DNA from: Deltaproteobacteria bacterium
Lineage (GTDB): Bacteria; Desulfobacterota; Anaeroferrophillalia; Anaeroferrophillales; Tharpellaceae
Reading direction: 5' to 3'
NCBI GenBank assembly: GCA_030640695.1
Contig: DAOWIX010000153.1
Span: 1 to 7,772, forward strand
DNA length: 7,772 bases
Positions 1-6,614 of this stretch are shown one piece after another. The notes under the pieces were generated by a model. That model did no database searches. It was not told the DNA's origin and worked only from the letters and a program-made list of their open reading frames with translations. The translations under genes were made by a program, and so were the position numbers. Position 1 is the stretch's first letter, and each line of letters begins with the position of its first letter.

Positions 1-1
1 A

Positions 2-99
2 GCATTGCTTCGCAAGGGGACACAGCTCAGACCGGCTCGGGCTCTTGTACCCTTCAGGGTGAAAGCCCTGCCTCAGAGCAATGTCCCCACATCGGGAGA
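2..99 (+). ncRNA. Putative structured leader RNA upstream of the MATE gene
   Basis: The sequence directly shows several helices that fit together. Positions 16-22 (GGGGACA) pair perfectly with 82-88 (TGTCCCC). Inside them 41-45 (GCTCT) pairs with 75-79 (AGAGC). Inside those 55-60 (CAGGGT) pairs with 65-70 (GCCCTG) across a GAAA (GNRA-type) tetraloop. A small hairpin 5-8/12-15 (TTGC/GCAA) precedes them. Two competing pairings exist: 3-9 (CATTGCT) with 77-83 (AGCAATG), and 49-53 (ACCCT) with 56-60 (AGGGT). Mutually exclusive helices in front of a transporter gene are what a cis-regulatory RNA would show, but I could not match it to a riboswitch class I know, and the 5' end may lie outside the window. 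Chance pairing in GC-rich DNA remains possible. Confidence 0.35.
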
Positions 100-1467
100 T
101 TGTCGATTAATCAGCAACTGGAGAGCTTTGCGAGGGCCCCACGCCGGGCCCTTTTTCGTCTAGCCTGGCCGACCTTGATGGCGACCATGGTCCAGACCAT
201 GTACAACCTCGTCGATACCGCTTATATCGGGCGCCTCGGAACCGAACCGCTGGCCGCCTTGACTTTCTCCTTTCCTCTCTTTTTTACGTTGGTTTCATTT
301 AATATCGGCATGGGGGTGGGCCTTAATTCCACGGTTTCCCGTCTCCTCGGTGCCGGCGATGAAAAGGCGGCGGCGAATACGGCCCTGCACGGAATCGCCA
401 GCTCACTGCTGTGCGCGACTCCCCTCTTTCTGGTAGTCGAGATCTTTCTCGACCCCTTACTGACAATTCTCGGGGCTCAAATGGAAGTCCACAAACTGGC
501 AGGCGACTATATGAGAATTGTTGCGGGTGGGGTTTTCCTGATGTTTCCGATGTACGCCATTTCCAGTACGTTTACGGCTCAGGGCGACACCGTTACACCG
601 ATGAAGATCCAGTTTTTTACTCTATTTCTCAACTTAGGCCTTGATCCGCTCTTTATATTTACTTTCAAAATGGGCATCAAAGGGGCCGCCATCGCCACCA
701 ATATCGCCCTGCTCGCCGGATTGATTCTGGCGCTCTTCTACCTTAAACGCCGTTCCGCCCTGCATCTTGGTCGCCGGGCCTGGCATTTCTCTTCTGCAAC
801 TATTAAAGAGATCTTTGCCATCGGCCTACCTGCCAGCCTAACGATGCTCCTGATGGCAATTTACATGATGGGTGTCAACCGCCTGATCGCCGGATATGGT
901 ACCGACACGGTTGCAGCATTGGGACTGGTAACCCGGATAGACAGCGCCGTCATTATTCCGATGGTCGCCTTTTCAGTTGCTTTGCTAACCTTAAGTGCCC
1001 TTTTTTACGGGGCCGGGCGTTTTCAACTACTGCGCGAGATTATCCATTTCGCCATCTTTGTCAATATCGGTTTTGCCTTAACTTGCTCCCTTTTGATGTT
1101 TATCTGGCCCCATTTTTTTCTTCGTTTCTTTACCGACAAAACCGAACCTCTACGCCTGGCGGCGGCCTATCTGCGCTTTGAAGTTTTCAGTTTTCCCTTT
1201 ATGGCAATTACGATTGCGGCCAACCGAACTCTACAGGGTTTAGGTTTAAGCCTGCCCGGCCTGGTAATTAACGGCACCCGCCTCTTTCTCGTCGCTCTAC
1301 CCCTGGCGGCCCTCTTTGTTGTCTACCTCGGATACGACTTTCGCATGGTCGCCATTGCCGGCCTCTGCGGCAGTCTGACTTCAGCCACCATAGCCTCTCT
1401 CTGGCTCAAAAAAACTATAGCCCGAATCACCGCCACAACACCTGCACCTGAATCCGCTTCTCGATAA
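100..1467 (+). CDS. MATE family efflux transporter (multidrug/cation antiporter)
   Basis: Inner-membrane antiporter that would export organic cations or other toxic compounds in exchange for H+ or Na+. At 455 residues it has the usual MATE length, with about 12 hydrophobic segments in two similar halves. Family signatures are visible: TM1 with QTMYNLVDTAYIGRLG (residues 32-47), the TM2-loop region GMGVGLNSTVSRLLGAGD (70-87), FTAQGDTVTPM (158-168), and in the second half IGLPASLTMLL (241-251) and the FYGAGRF turn (302-308). Substrate cannot be inferred. The start is uncertain: TTG at 100 is the only usable in-frame start before TM1, because the frame is open to the window edge with no ATG, GTG or CTG upstream, and the GGGAG at 94-98 sits only 1 nt from it, which is poor spacing. 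An ATG at 81 in another frame runs 9 codons to a stop at 108-110. No terminator follows the gene. Confidence 0.93.
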   Translation: MSINQQLESFARAPRRALFRLAWPTLMATMVQTMYNLVDTAYIGRLGTEPLAALTFSFPLFFTLVSFNIGMGVGLNSTVSRLLGAGDEKAAANTALHGIASSLLCATPLFLVVEIFLDPLLTILGAQMEVHKLAGDYMRIVAGGVFLMFPMYAISSTFTAQGDTVTPMKIQFFTLFLNLGLDPLFIFTFKMGIKGAAIATNIALLAGLILALFYLKRRSALHLGRRAWHFSSATIKEIFAIGLPASLTMLLMAIYMMGVNRLIAGYGTDTVAALGLVTRIDSAVIIPMVAFSVALLTLSALFYGAGRFQLLREIIHFAIFVNIGFALTCSLLMFIWPHFFLRFFTDKTEPLRLAAAYLRFEVFSFPFMAITIAANRTLQGLGLSLPGLVINGTRLFLVALPLAALFVVYLGYDFRMVAIAGLCGSLTSATIASLWLKKTIARITATTPAPESASR

Positions 1468-1483
1468 CGCTTCAGAAACATTG

Positions 1484-1512
1484 TTGACATTTCAATCGGT
1501 ACCCGCTACTTT
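1484..1512 (+). promoter_or_regulatory. Sigma70-type promoter for the binding-protein/kinase operon
   Basis: A perfect -35 box TTGACA (1484-1489) is followed after exactly 17 nt by a -10 box TACTTT (1507-1512, four of six matches to TATAAT). Transcription would start near 1518-1520, about 60 nt before the ATG at 1580. It lies just after the MATE stop codon, so the downstream pair can be transcribed independently of the transporter. Read directly from the sequence; activity is inferred. Confidence 0.7.
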
Positions 1513-1522
1513 AAAGAGAGAC

Positions 1523-1537
1523 GTTGTTTTAAACAAC
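1523..1537 (+). promoter_or_regulatory. Perfect palindrome, candidate repressor operator
   Basis: The 15-nt sequence GTTGTTTTAAACAAC is a perfect inverted repeat: 7-nt arms (1523-1529 and 1531-1537) around a single central T. It begins 10 nt after the -10 box and so covers the expected transcription start and first transcribed bases, a classic position for a dimeric repressor to block initiation. It is AT-rich with too short a loop to be a stable RNA hairpin, which favours a DNA-binding site. No regulator gene is visible nearby. Confidence 0.45.
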
Positions 1538-1579
1538 CTCACAAATCACTCCTGAAACTGCATTGGTAAGAGAGTGAAA

Positions 1580-2518
1580 ATGAAGAAAATTTCTTGCCGG
1601 CCCCAAACTCATAAAACCATATCCTCTTTTTTGCTGCTTGCCTTAACGGTGATTGCTTTTGCCAGCTGTAGCAATCAGGAAGAGACGGAGTACGCACCCC
1701 GTTTCAGCCCGGAAGCACCCCGCCAGACCAAGACATATATCCTGGGTGTACACCCCCTTCATAACCCGAAAAGGTTGCATGAAATTTTCGGCCCGGTTAC
1801 GGAATTTCTCAGCCAACAGATCCCCGACGCCGTATTCAAGATGGAGGCCTCCCGCAATTATGCCGCCTATGACAAAAAGCTCTATGCCGGACACTTTCAT
1901 TTTGGCCTCCCCAATCCCTACCAGACCATTAACTCCCAGAAACATGGCTATACAGTTTTCGGCAAAATGGCGGATGATGAAAATTTTCGGGGGATTATCT
2001 TGGTTCGCAAGGACAGCAAGATCGACAAGGTCAGCGACCTTAAGGGGAGGGCTGTCAGTTTTCCGGCCCCTACGGCTCTGGCTGCTACCATGATGCCGCA
2101 ATTTTACCTGTACAGCCACGGCCTTGATGTCATGCACGATATTGACATCCGCTATGTGGGTTCCCAGGAATCTTCGATCATGAATGTCTATCTTGGCGAT
2201 ACGGCGGCCGGAGCCACCTGGCCGCCGCCCTGGCGGGCGCTGGCCAAAGAACGACCGGAACTTAACACAGCGCTTGAGATCAAATGGTCCACCTCGCCTC
2301 TGCCCAATAATGGGTTGGTGGTAAGAGACGATGTTCCAAAAGCTATTGTCCAACAAGTCGCCGAGCTACTTTTTTCTCTCCACACCCATAAACCGGGAAA
2401 ACAGTGGCTGAAGCGCATGGAACTGTCACGGTTTGAAGCGGCTGACAATAAAACTTATGCCCCGGTGTTAGAGTTCTTGAAAAAATTTAACGAGACCGTT
2501 CGGCCCATTGATTTCTGA
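1580..2518 (+). CDS. PhnD-like periplasmic substrate-binding lipoprotein
   Basis: Type II periplasmic binding protein of the PhnD-like (phosphate/phosphite/phosphonate-binding) superfamily, 312 residues from ATG 1580. It would capture a small, probably anionic solute in the periplasm. The N-terminus is a lipoprotein signal: basic start, hydrophobic stretch about 15-27, and FASC with lipidated Cys30; Phe at -3 is unusual. The mature protein has family landmarks: first strand YILGVHPLHNPKRL (53-66), hinge text HFGLPNPYQTI (107-117), the second-lobe start RGIILVRKDSKIDKVSDLKG (137-156), and a ligand-loop region GATWPPPWRAL (211-221). ATG 1580 is preferred to GTG 1574 because GAGAG at 1570-1574 is well spaced from it. 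No ABC permease or ATPase gene is adjacent. Instead a sensor kinase follows after 23 nt, suggesting a sensory partner. The ligand is unknown. Confidence 0.85.
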   Translation: MKKISCRPQTHKTISSFLLLALTVIAFASCSNQEETEYAPRFSPEAPRQTKTYILGVHPLHNPKRLHEIFGPVTEFLSQQIPDAVFKMEASRNYAAYDKKLYAGHFHFGLPNPYQTINSQKHGYTVFGKMADDENFRGIILVRKDSKIDKVSDLKGRAVSFPAPTALAATMMPQFYLYSHGLDVMHDIDIRYVGSQESSIMNVYLGDTAAGATWPPPWRALAKERPELNTALEIKWSTSPLPNNGLVVRDDVPKAIVQQVAELLFSLHTHKPGKQWLKRMELSRFEAADNKTYAPVLEFLKKFNETVRPIDF

Positions 2519-2541
2519 TGGATTTTTGCTAAGGTAGGCGT

Positions 2542-3625
2542 ATGATCCAGTTGATGAAGAACTTTTGGACAGCCTCCATCAGGCGACAGTTGATGCTCGG
2601 CATCGCCTTGGTTCATGCCGTGCTGATGACCATCTTTGTGACTGATCTGGTACACCGACAAAGTGACTTTCCGGGCCAAGGATCTGACCCAACAGCTCCT
2701 GACCTTTGCCAAAGGCGGTGAGCCGATCAGAACAACCGCTTCCCTGACTGCAATGATCCGGGAGGTCGGCGATTTCGCCCTGTCGGGATCCGCTGTAAAA
2801 TGCCACTATGACATTCCTGAAGATCTGTCCCATGCCTATATTGATCGAGGCCAAATCAGCCAGGTCATCCAGAATATAGTCATTAATGCCGTCCATGCCA
2901 TGCCCGGCGGCGGCACCATTAATGTCAAATGTGGAAATTTCCGCAAACGGTCGGAAGATCGACTACCCCTGGTTGAGGGAGAGTATGTCAAACTGACAAT
3001 CAGAGATTCTGGTCCCGGTATTCCAGCCGAGCACCTGGCTCATATATTTGATCCCTATTTCACCACCAAACAGAAAGGCAGCGGCCTCGGACTGGCGATC
3101 TGCCACTCTATCATCAGCAAACATGGCGGCTATCTCGCAGCCCAATCCGAGCCCGGTTCCGGAACCACCATAACCATCTATCTCCCGGCTGCGACAAAGA
3201 AAGATGTAAAAACCGAGACCCAAAAAAATGGCCTACTTTCCGGCAGCGGTACCGTACTGATCATGGATGACGAAAGTATGATTAGAAATGTTGCCCGACG
3301 GATGCTGACAGCCAGGGGTTACGATGTCCTTGAAGCAAACGACGGCGCAGAGGCTATCGCCATATTTCGACAAGCTAGGACTTCCGACCATCCGGTTGAC
3401 CTGACGATCATGGATCTAACCATACCTGGAGGCATGGGTGGTGAGGAAGCGGTGACGCAATTTCTTGCCCTTGATCCGCAAGCCAAGGTTCTGGTTTGTA
3501 GCGGCTACGGCAATGACCCCGTAATCGCAAATTATGCTGACCACGGGTTTAAGGGATTTATCTGTAAACCATATTCAACCAAAGAGTTACTTGGCGAAGT
3601 CCAGAGGGTCATGAGTGAGAGCTAA
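2542..3625 (+). pseudogene. Hybrid sensor histidine kinase, internally deleted and frameshifted
   Basis: Remnant of a membrane hybrid kinase. Frame 1 starts at ATG 2542 (AAGG at 2531-2534, 7 nt upstream) with one membrane segment, IRRQLMLGIALVHAVLMTIF (residues 13-32), then HRQSDF, after which it runs out of family-like sequence and stops at 2719-2721. From about 2663 a different frame (+1) carries the rest for 320 residues (numbered from 2663): the end of the DHp helix (TFRAKDLTQQLLTFAKGG, 2-19), HATPase with N box (IQNIVINAVHAM, 69-80), G1 (DSGPG, 115-119), F box (FDPYF, 129-133) and G2 (GSGLGLAI, 139-146), and a REC domain with Asp202/Asp203, phosphoacceptor Asp251, Ser280 and Lys302. Missing are the extracytoplasmic sensor, TM2, any linker domains and the H box with the phospho-His. 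The junction lies near 2661-2671. GTG 2663 has no ribosome-binding site, so the C-terminal piece is probably not made well. Alternatively the joint is an assembly collapse. Confidence 0.8.
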
Positions 3626-3636
3626 AGACTCACTCA
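3612..3636. terminator. Hairpin between convergent genes, possible bidirectional terminator
   Basis: TGAGTGAG (3612-3619) and CTCACTCA (3629-3636) form a perfect 8-bp stem with a 9-nt loop. The stem begins inside the last codons of the kinase remnant and its stop codon TAA (3623-3625) sits in the loop. The chemoreceptor stop on the other strand is 7 nt away. The position suits a shared terminator, but there is no run of T on either side, so intrinsic termination would be weak. Confidence 0.35.
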
Positions 3637-3642
3637 AAGAGA

Positions 3643-5529
3643 TTAAAAATCATCTTCATGATCCACGTTCGGTAAAGCCCGAGCTGAGGAGACCATATCT
3701 TTATTCTCTTTGGCTCTAACCTGAGAAGCAACCTCAGTAAGCGCCGGCGGCCTCTCGGATAGTGTCTGATTTTCCGAAAATTTACCGGATCCGGCGATCA
3801 AAATCATCAGATCATCAACCAATCCGGCCATATTCTCAGCCTCGTAATCCATTTCGGTGGAAGCAGCTGCGGACTCCTCCGCCCCGGCGGCATTTGTCTG
3901 AGTCGCTTTGTCAATTTCACCAATAGCGATATTGATCTGCCCAACCCCTTGAGCCTGATCATTTGATGCCGCCGAGATCTCGGCAACAAGGGTGGCGACT
4001 TGTCTGGATATATCCTCGACACCAGAAAAGGCCTCGCTAGTGGTTAAAACCAGGCCGGCTCCCTCGGAAACCTTGCTTTCAGTCTCCTCAATCAGGGTTG
4101 AGGTACTTCGAGCCGCATCGGCGGAGCGCATGGCCAGATTTCGAACTTCTTCGGCAACTACAGCAAAGCCGGCTCCGGCTTCACCTGCCCGGGCCGCCTC
4201 AACTGCGGCATTGAGAGCTAACAGATTTGTCTGAAATGCTATTTCATCAATGGTTTTAATGATTTTCGAAGTCTTTTCACTGGCACTGGTTATCTCACTC
4301 ATGGCTCCAGTCAGGCGTTGCATTGAAACATTTGCCCGACTGACGACCTGATCAGACTGCTCCATCAGAGCATTGGCTTTACCGGAATTTTCCGCATTAC
4401 TCTTGGTCATCGCCTCCATCTCTTCAAGTGAGGCAGCCGTTTCATCCACGGATGAAGCCTGGTCAATCGCTTTCTCGGCCAAAGTATGACTCGAACTTGC
4501 AACTTGCCCAGCTATATTTGACACCTGTGTCGCACTCTCCTGCATCCGGATAGCCAACCTCATAATATTCTGAGATATCCGGGTTGAAATAATAAATATA
4601 AGGATTGAAATCAAAACCAGAACCGCAGCTCCGATACCTGCAATAATCTGCCGGGTCTGCCGGTTGATATCGGCGGTTGAAAGCTCAATTTTTTTCCGCA
4701 TCTTTCCGGCGGCAGCTTCATTCAAGCGCCCGATACCTTGAAATCCACTCTCAAGGCGCTCTCCCAACAAACCGGTTTCACCCTCCAACACCTCTTTGAT
4801 AGTTCTTTGATTGGTATCGATCAAACTGTTAAAACGCCCACTCATTAACACCTTCTGCTCTTCTATTGAGGCTCGACTAAGGCAAACCACGACCAGGCCC
4901 AACGAGGTTCCCTCAACGGTGATCGGAACTTCGACCAAAAACACACCCTTATCCTTACGAGAGGCATTGATCACTTTATCGACCTTCTTTCTCCCCTCAC
5001 CACTTTTAATCCAACTTTTAAGCAAAGGGTTTTTTCGATCAAGGTAACGCGTCAGAGCCTTACCTTTCTGATTGAAATAGAGTGCATACACGACATCAGA
5101 ATTGAGGCTGGCCGATTTGGCGTAGGTATTAAGCTCCAGAAAACTATTAGATAAAATTGCTGCCGGAGCCACCAGAGCCAAAAGCTGAGCCAGAGACTCT
5201 CCGGTTTTATGCAAGCTGGCCTCAAGTTCTCTCACAACATTTTTCTGCTCACCGGTCAGGGCTTGGCGAGTTGACTGAGAAAGTTCCTGACTAGCGGTTG
5301 TGGTCAGGCCCTGCATCATTTCGCCGACTTCATTTCCGGCCTGTTTTAACTCATCTTTGACCTCTTCTCCGGTCAAGGCCAAATTGGCCATTATCTGCGA
5401 CCCCTGGCGAATCAAAACCTTTTGCTGCCAACCCACGATCACCAGAACCAGGACAACAACCGCGAGCACCAGAGCTGAAACAATCGGCAGCAGCAACTTA
5501 AACCGCAACCCTCTCTTTTTTCCTATCAC
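3643..5529 (-). CDS. Methyl-accepting chemotaxis protein (transmembrane chemoreceptor)
   Basis: Inner-membrane chemoreceptor, 628 residues, that would control CheA through CheW. TM1 is about 11-33, the periplasmic part about 34-294, TM2 about 295-316. The stretch about 115-225 (ending GVFLVEVPITVEGTSLGLVVV) looks like a single PAS/Cache-type sensor module; this is by eye only. The cytoplasmic hairpin is clear: a methylation helix around 355-372 (QASSVDETAASLEEME), the highly conserved tip EIAFQTNLLALNAAVEAARA (429-448) continuing through GFAVVAEEVRNLA, and a returning helix with AAGAEESAAASTEMD (547-561). The linker after TM2 is short, with no complete HAMP domain visible. The tail ends DHEDDF, with no CheR-tethering NWETF-like pentapeptide. 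The start is GTG with an excellent AGGAGG (5535-5540) 5 nt upstream. It follows the binding-protein gene on the same strand by 147 nt. Confidence 0.95.
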   Translation of the reverse strand: MIGKKRGLRFKLLLPIVSALVLAVVVLVLVIVGWQQKVLIRQGSQIMANLALTGEEVKDELKQAGNEVGEMMQGLTTTASQELSQSTRQALTGEQKNVVRELEASLHKTGESLAQLLALVAPAAILSNSFLELNTYAKSASLNSDVVYALYFNQKGKALTRYLDRKNPLLKSWIKSGEGRKKVDKVINASRKDKGVFLVEVPITVEGTSLGLVVVCLSRASIEEQKVLMSGRFNSLIDTNQRTIKEVLEGETGLLGERLESGFQGIGRLNEAAAGKMRKKIELSTADINRQTRQIIAGIGAAVLVLISILIFIISTRISQNIMRLAIRMQESATQVSNIAGQVASSSHTLAEKAIDQASSVDETAASLEEMEAMTKSNAENSGKANALMEQSDQVVSRANVSMQRLTGAMSEITSASEKTSKIIKTIDEIAFQTNLLALNAAVEAARAGEAGAGFAVVAEEVRNLAMRSADAARSTSTLIEETESKVSEGAGLVLTTSEAFSGVEDISRQVATLVAEISAASNDQAQGVGQINIAIGEIDKATQTNAAGAEESAAASTEMDYEAENMAGLVDDLMILIAGSGKFSENQTLSERPPALTEVASQVRAKENKDMVSSARALPNVDHEDDF

Positions 5530-5534
5530 TTAAA

Positions 5535-5540
5535 CCTCCT
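5535..5540 (-). promoter_or_regulatory. Strong ribosome-binding site fixing the GTG start of the chemoreceptor
   Basis: On the minus strand AGGAGG is followed by 5 nt (TTTAA) and then GTG at 5529-5527. This full Shine-Dalgarno match decides the non-ATG start, which also leaves a natural N-terminus (basic residues then TM1). Confidence 0.8.
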
Positions 5541-5648
5541 TTTCCCGCTCTGCCATAAAAATGAACGCCCCAACCTGACACTGGCTTATTATGGAAACCT
5601 CTAGGAGTCTCTCCGAAAATATCCTTTTCCCCAACTACACCTTATGCG

Positions 5649-5673
5649 AAAAAAATTATTGCTCTCGAACAAC
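5649..5673 (-). terminator. Probable rho-independent terminator after the second binding-protein gene
   Basis: Read on the minus strand just after tandem TAG stops (5679-5674), the sequence forms a 6-bp stem GTTGTT/AGCAAT with two wobble pairs and a CGAG loop (5673-5658), followed by AA and then seven T (5655-5649). The U-run is good but the stem is short and AU-rich, so read-through into the chemoreceptor is possible. Confidence 0.45.
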
Positions 5674-5676
5674 CTA

Positions 5677-6570
5677 CTATTTTGAAAAAGCCCCAACCTT
5701 GAGCTTTTTTTGCAACTCTTCAACCGGGCCGTAATCAAGAGCTTTGGTCCAACCCATAATTTTGGCTTTTTGAGCCGCAGTGTCGCTGGGAGTAAGTTGT
5801 TTCAAGGCGGCTAGAACTTGCGCTGCTAGTTCTTCGGAAACACTCTTGGTACGAGCTAATGGCCACTCAGGATAGAGTGCAGTGCTGCATAAAAAAGGAA
5901 AATCAACATGTTTTTGCGGATTAATAATTTTTATTTCATCCAACTCCAGCGCACCCGTAGCCGCCATCCGTTCCAAGGTATCAGTGCGCACGGTTCCAAC
6001 CTCAACCGCTTCATTTAAAACCGCCAGTACAACATTGTCATGTTTGCCCCCAAAATCCAATTTGGCACAATCTTTAGCCGGGTCGATACCGGCATCAAGC
6101 AACTCTTTGAAGGCCATCTGCCAGCCCCCAAATGAGCTCTTCTTAACCGCCATAAAGGTTTTTCCTTTGAGATCCGACATATTGTTGATAGCATCGTTTT
6201 CAGAGAGCGTAATAATCACTCCGCCAAACGATTTAAGCGGTTGTCCCTGGCGTGAGTTGATCATTGTCGCCACCGCCCGAGCCCCATATTTCACCTTGGC
6301 GGTAACGAACATTGAAGAGTTGGCTAGAAAAAAGTCCACTGTCCCATCTTTTACGGCTGGAAAAACTGCATCAAAATCGAGCGGAACCACAGTAAAGACA
6401 TTTCCCGGCAATTTTGCACTCAGATAGTTACCGGTCTCCTGCCACATCGTCATAGCTTTTACCGGACCATTTTTTGCCAGCACTCCAATACGATACTCTT
6501 TGGCCACAGCCGTTGTCGCAAAACAGACCAAACACCCTAACCATAACAACACAACGATTCTCTTTATCAT
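5677..6570 (-). CDS. PhnD-like periplasmic substrate-binding protein
   Basis: Second member of the PhnD-like binding-protein superfamily, 297 residues from ATG 6570. A Sec signal peptide covers about 1-23 (hydrophobic VVLLWLGCLVCFATT, then AVA before Lys24), so it is probably a soluble periplasmic protein. Landmarks are the first strand EYRIGVLAKNGP (25-36), lobe hinge DGTVDFFLANSSMFVT (75-90), second-lobe start MSDLKGKTFMAVKKSSFGGW (131-150), and ligand-loop region EVGTVRTDTLERM (190-202). That last motif resembles binding domains that I recall from sensor kinases such as the tetrathionate sensor TtrS; this is from memory and unverified. ATG 6570 is chosen because GGAGGG (6575-6580) lies 4 nt upstream; the longer TTG 6585 start would place that site inside the gene. 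It follows the barrel gene after 44 nt, probably one operon, and precedes the chemoreceptor. No ABC permease or ATPase is visible. Ligand unknown. Confidence 0.85.
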   Translation of the reverse strand: MIKRIVVLLWLGCLVCFATTAVAKEYRIGVLAKNGPVKAMTMWQETGNYLSAKLPGNVFTVVPLDFDAVFPAVKDGTVDFFLANSSMFVTAKVKYGARAVATMINSRQGQPLKSFGGVIITLSENDAINNMSDLKGKTFMAVKKSSFGGWQMAFKELLDAGIDPAKDCAKLDFGGKHDNVVLAVLNEAVEVGTVRTDTLERMAATGALELDEIKIINPQKHVDFPFLCSTALYPEWPLARTKSVSEELAAQVLAALKQLTPSDTAAQKAKIMGWTKALDYGPVEELQKKLKVGAFSK

Positions 6571-6574
6571 ATAA

Positions 6575-6580
6575 CCCTCC
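6575..6580 (-). promoter_or_regulatory. Ribosome-binding site deciding the start of the second binding protein
   Basis: GGAGGG on the minus strand lies 4 nt (TTAT) before ATG 6570-6568. It supports this start over the upstream TTG (6585) and ATG (6582), whose extra residues MMEGY would precede an otherwise normal signal peptide. Confidence 0.75.
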
Positions 6581-6614
6581 ATCAATAAGTGGTACCCATC
6601 AACAGGAAAAATCC

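Noticed and set aside
1..99. Assignment of the leader to a known riboswitch (FMN, TPP, cobalamin, glycine, SAM, c-di-GMP, ZTP) or to a tRNA
   Set aside because: None of the conserved core motifs of those classes that I know is present, and no cloverleaf with T-loop can be drawn; only generic helices are supported.
1574..1576. GTG as start of the first binding protein
   Set aside because: ATG 1580, two codons later, has better spacing to GAGAG (1570-1574) and gives a normal lipoprotein signal.
1643..2356. 237-codon open frame on the minus strand opposite the first binding-protein gene
   Set aside because: It is antisense to a clear family member, has no recognisable domain and is rich in Arg/Gly as expected for a reverse-complement shadow.
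2663..3625. A self-standing 320-residue ATPase-receiver protein starting at GTG 2663
   Set aside because: No ribosome-binding site precedes it, it begins mid-helix in the dimerisation domain, and the matching kinase N-terminus lies just upstream in another frame; a broken gene explains this better.
5565..5700. Three copies of CCCCAAC in and near the spacer before the chemoreceptor
   Set aside because: Irregular spacing, one copy lies within the coding end of the binding protein, and 7-mers can recur by chance; not enough to call a binding-site array.
5882..6427. 181-codon open frame on the plus strand opposite the second binding-protein gene
   Set aside because: Low-complexity Ser/Thr/Ala composition, no domain, and entirely antisense to a gene with a signal peptide and good ribosome-binding site.
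6580..6585. TTG 6585 or ATG 6582 as start of the second binding protein
   Set aside because: The GGAGGG at 6575-6580 would be inside the gene; it is ideally placed for ATG 6570.
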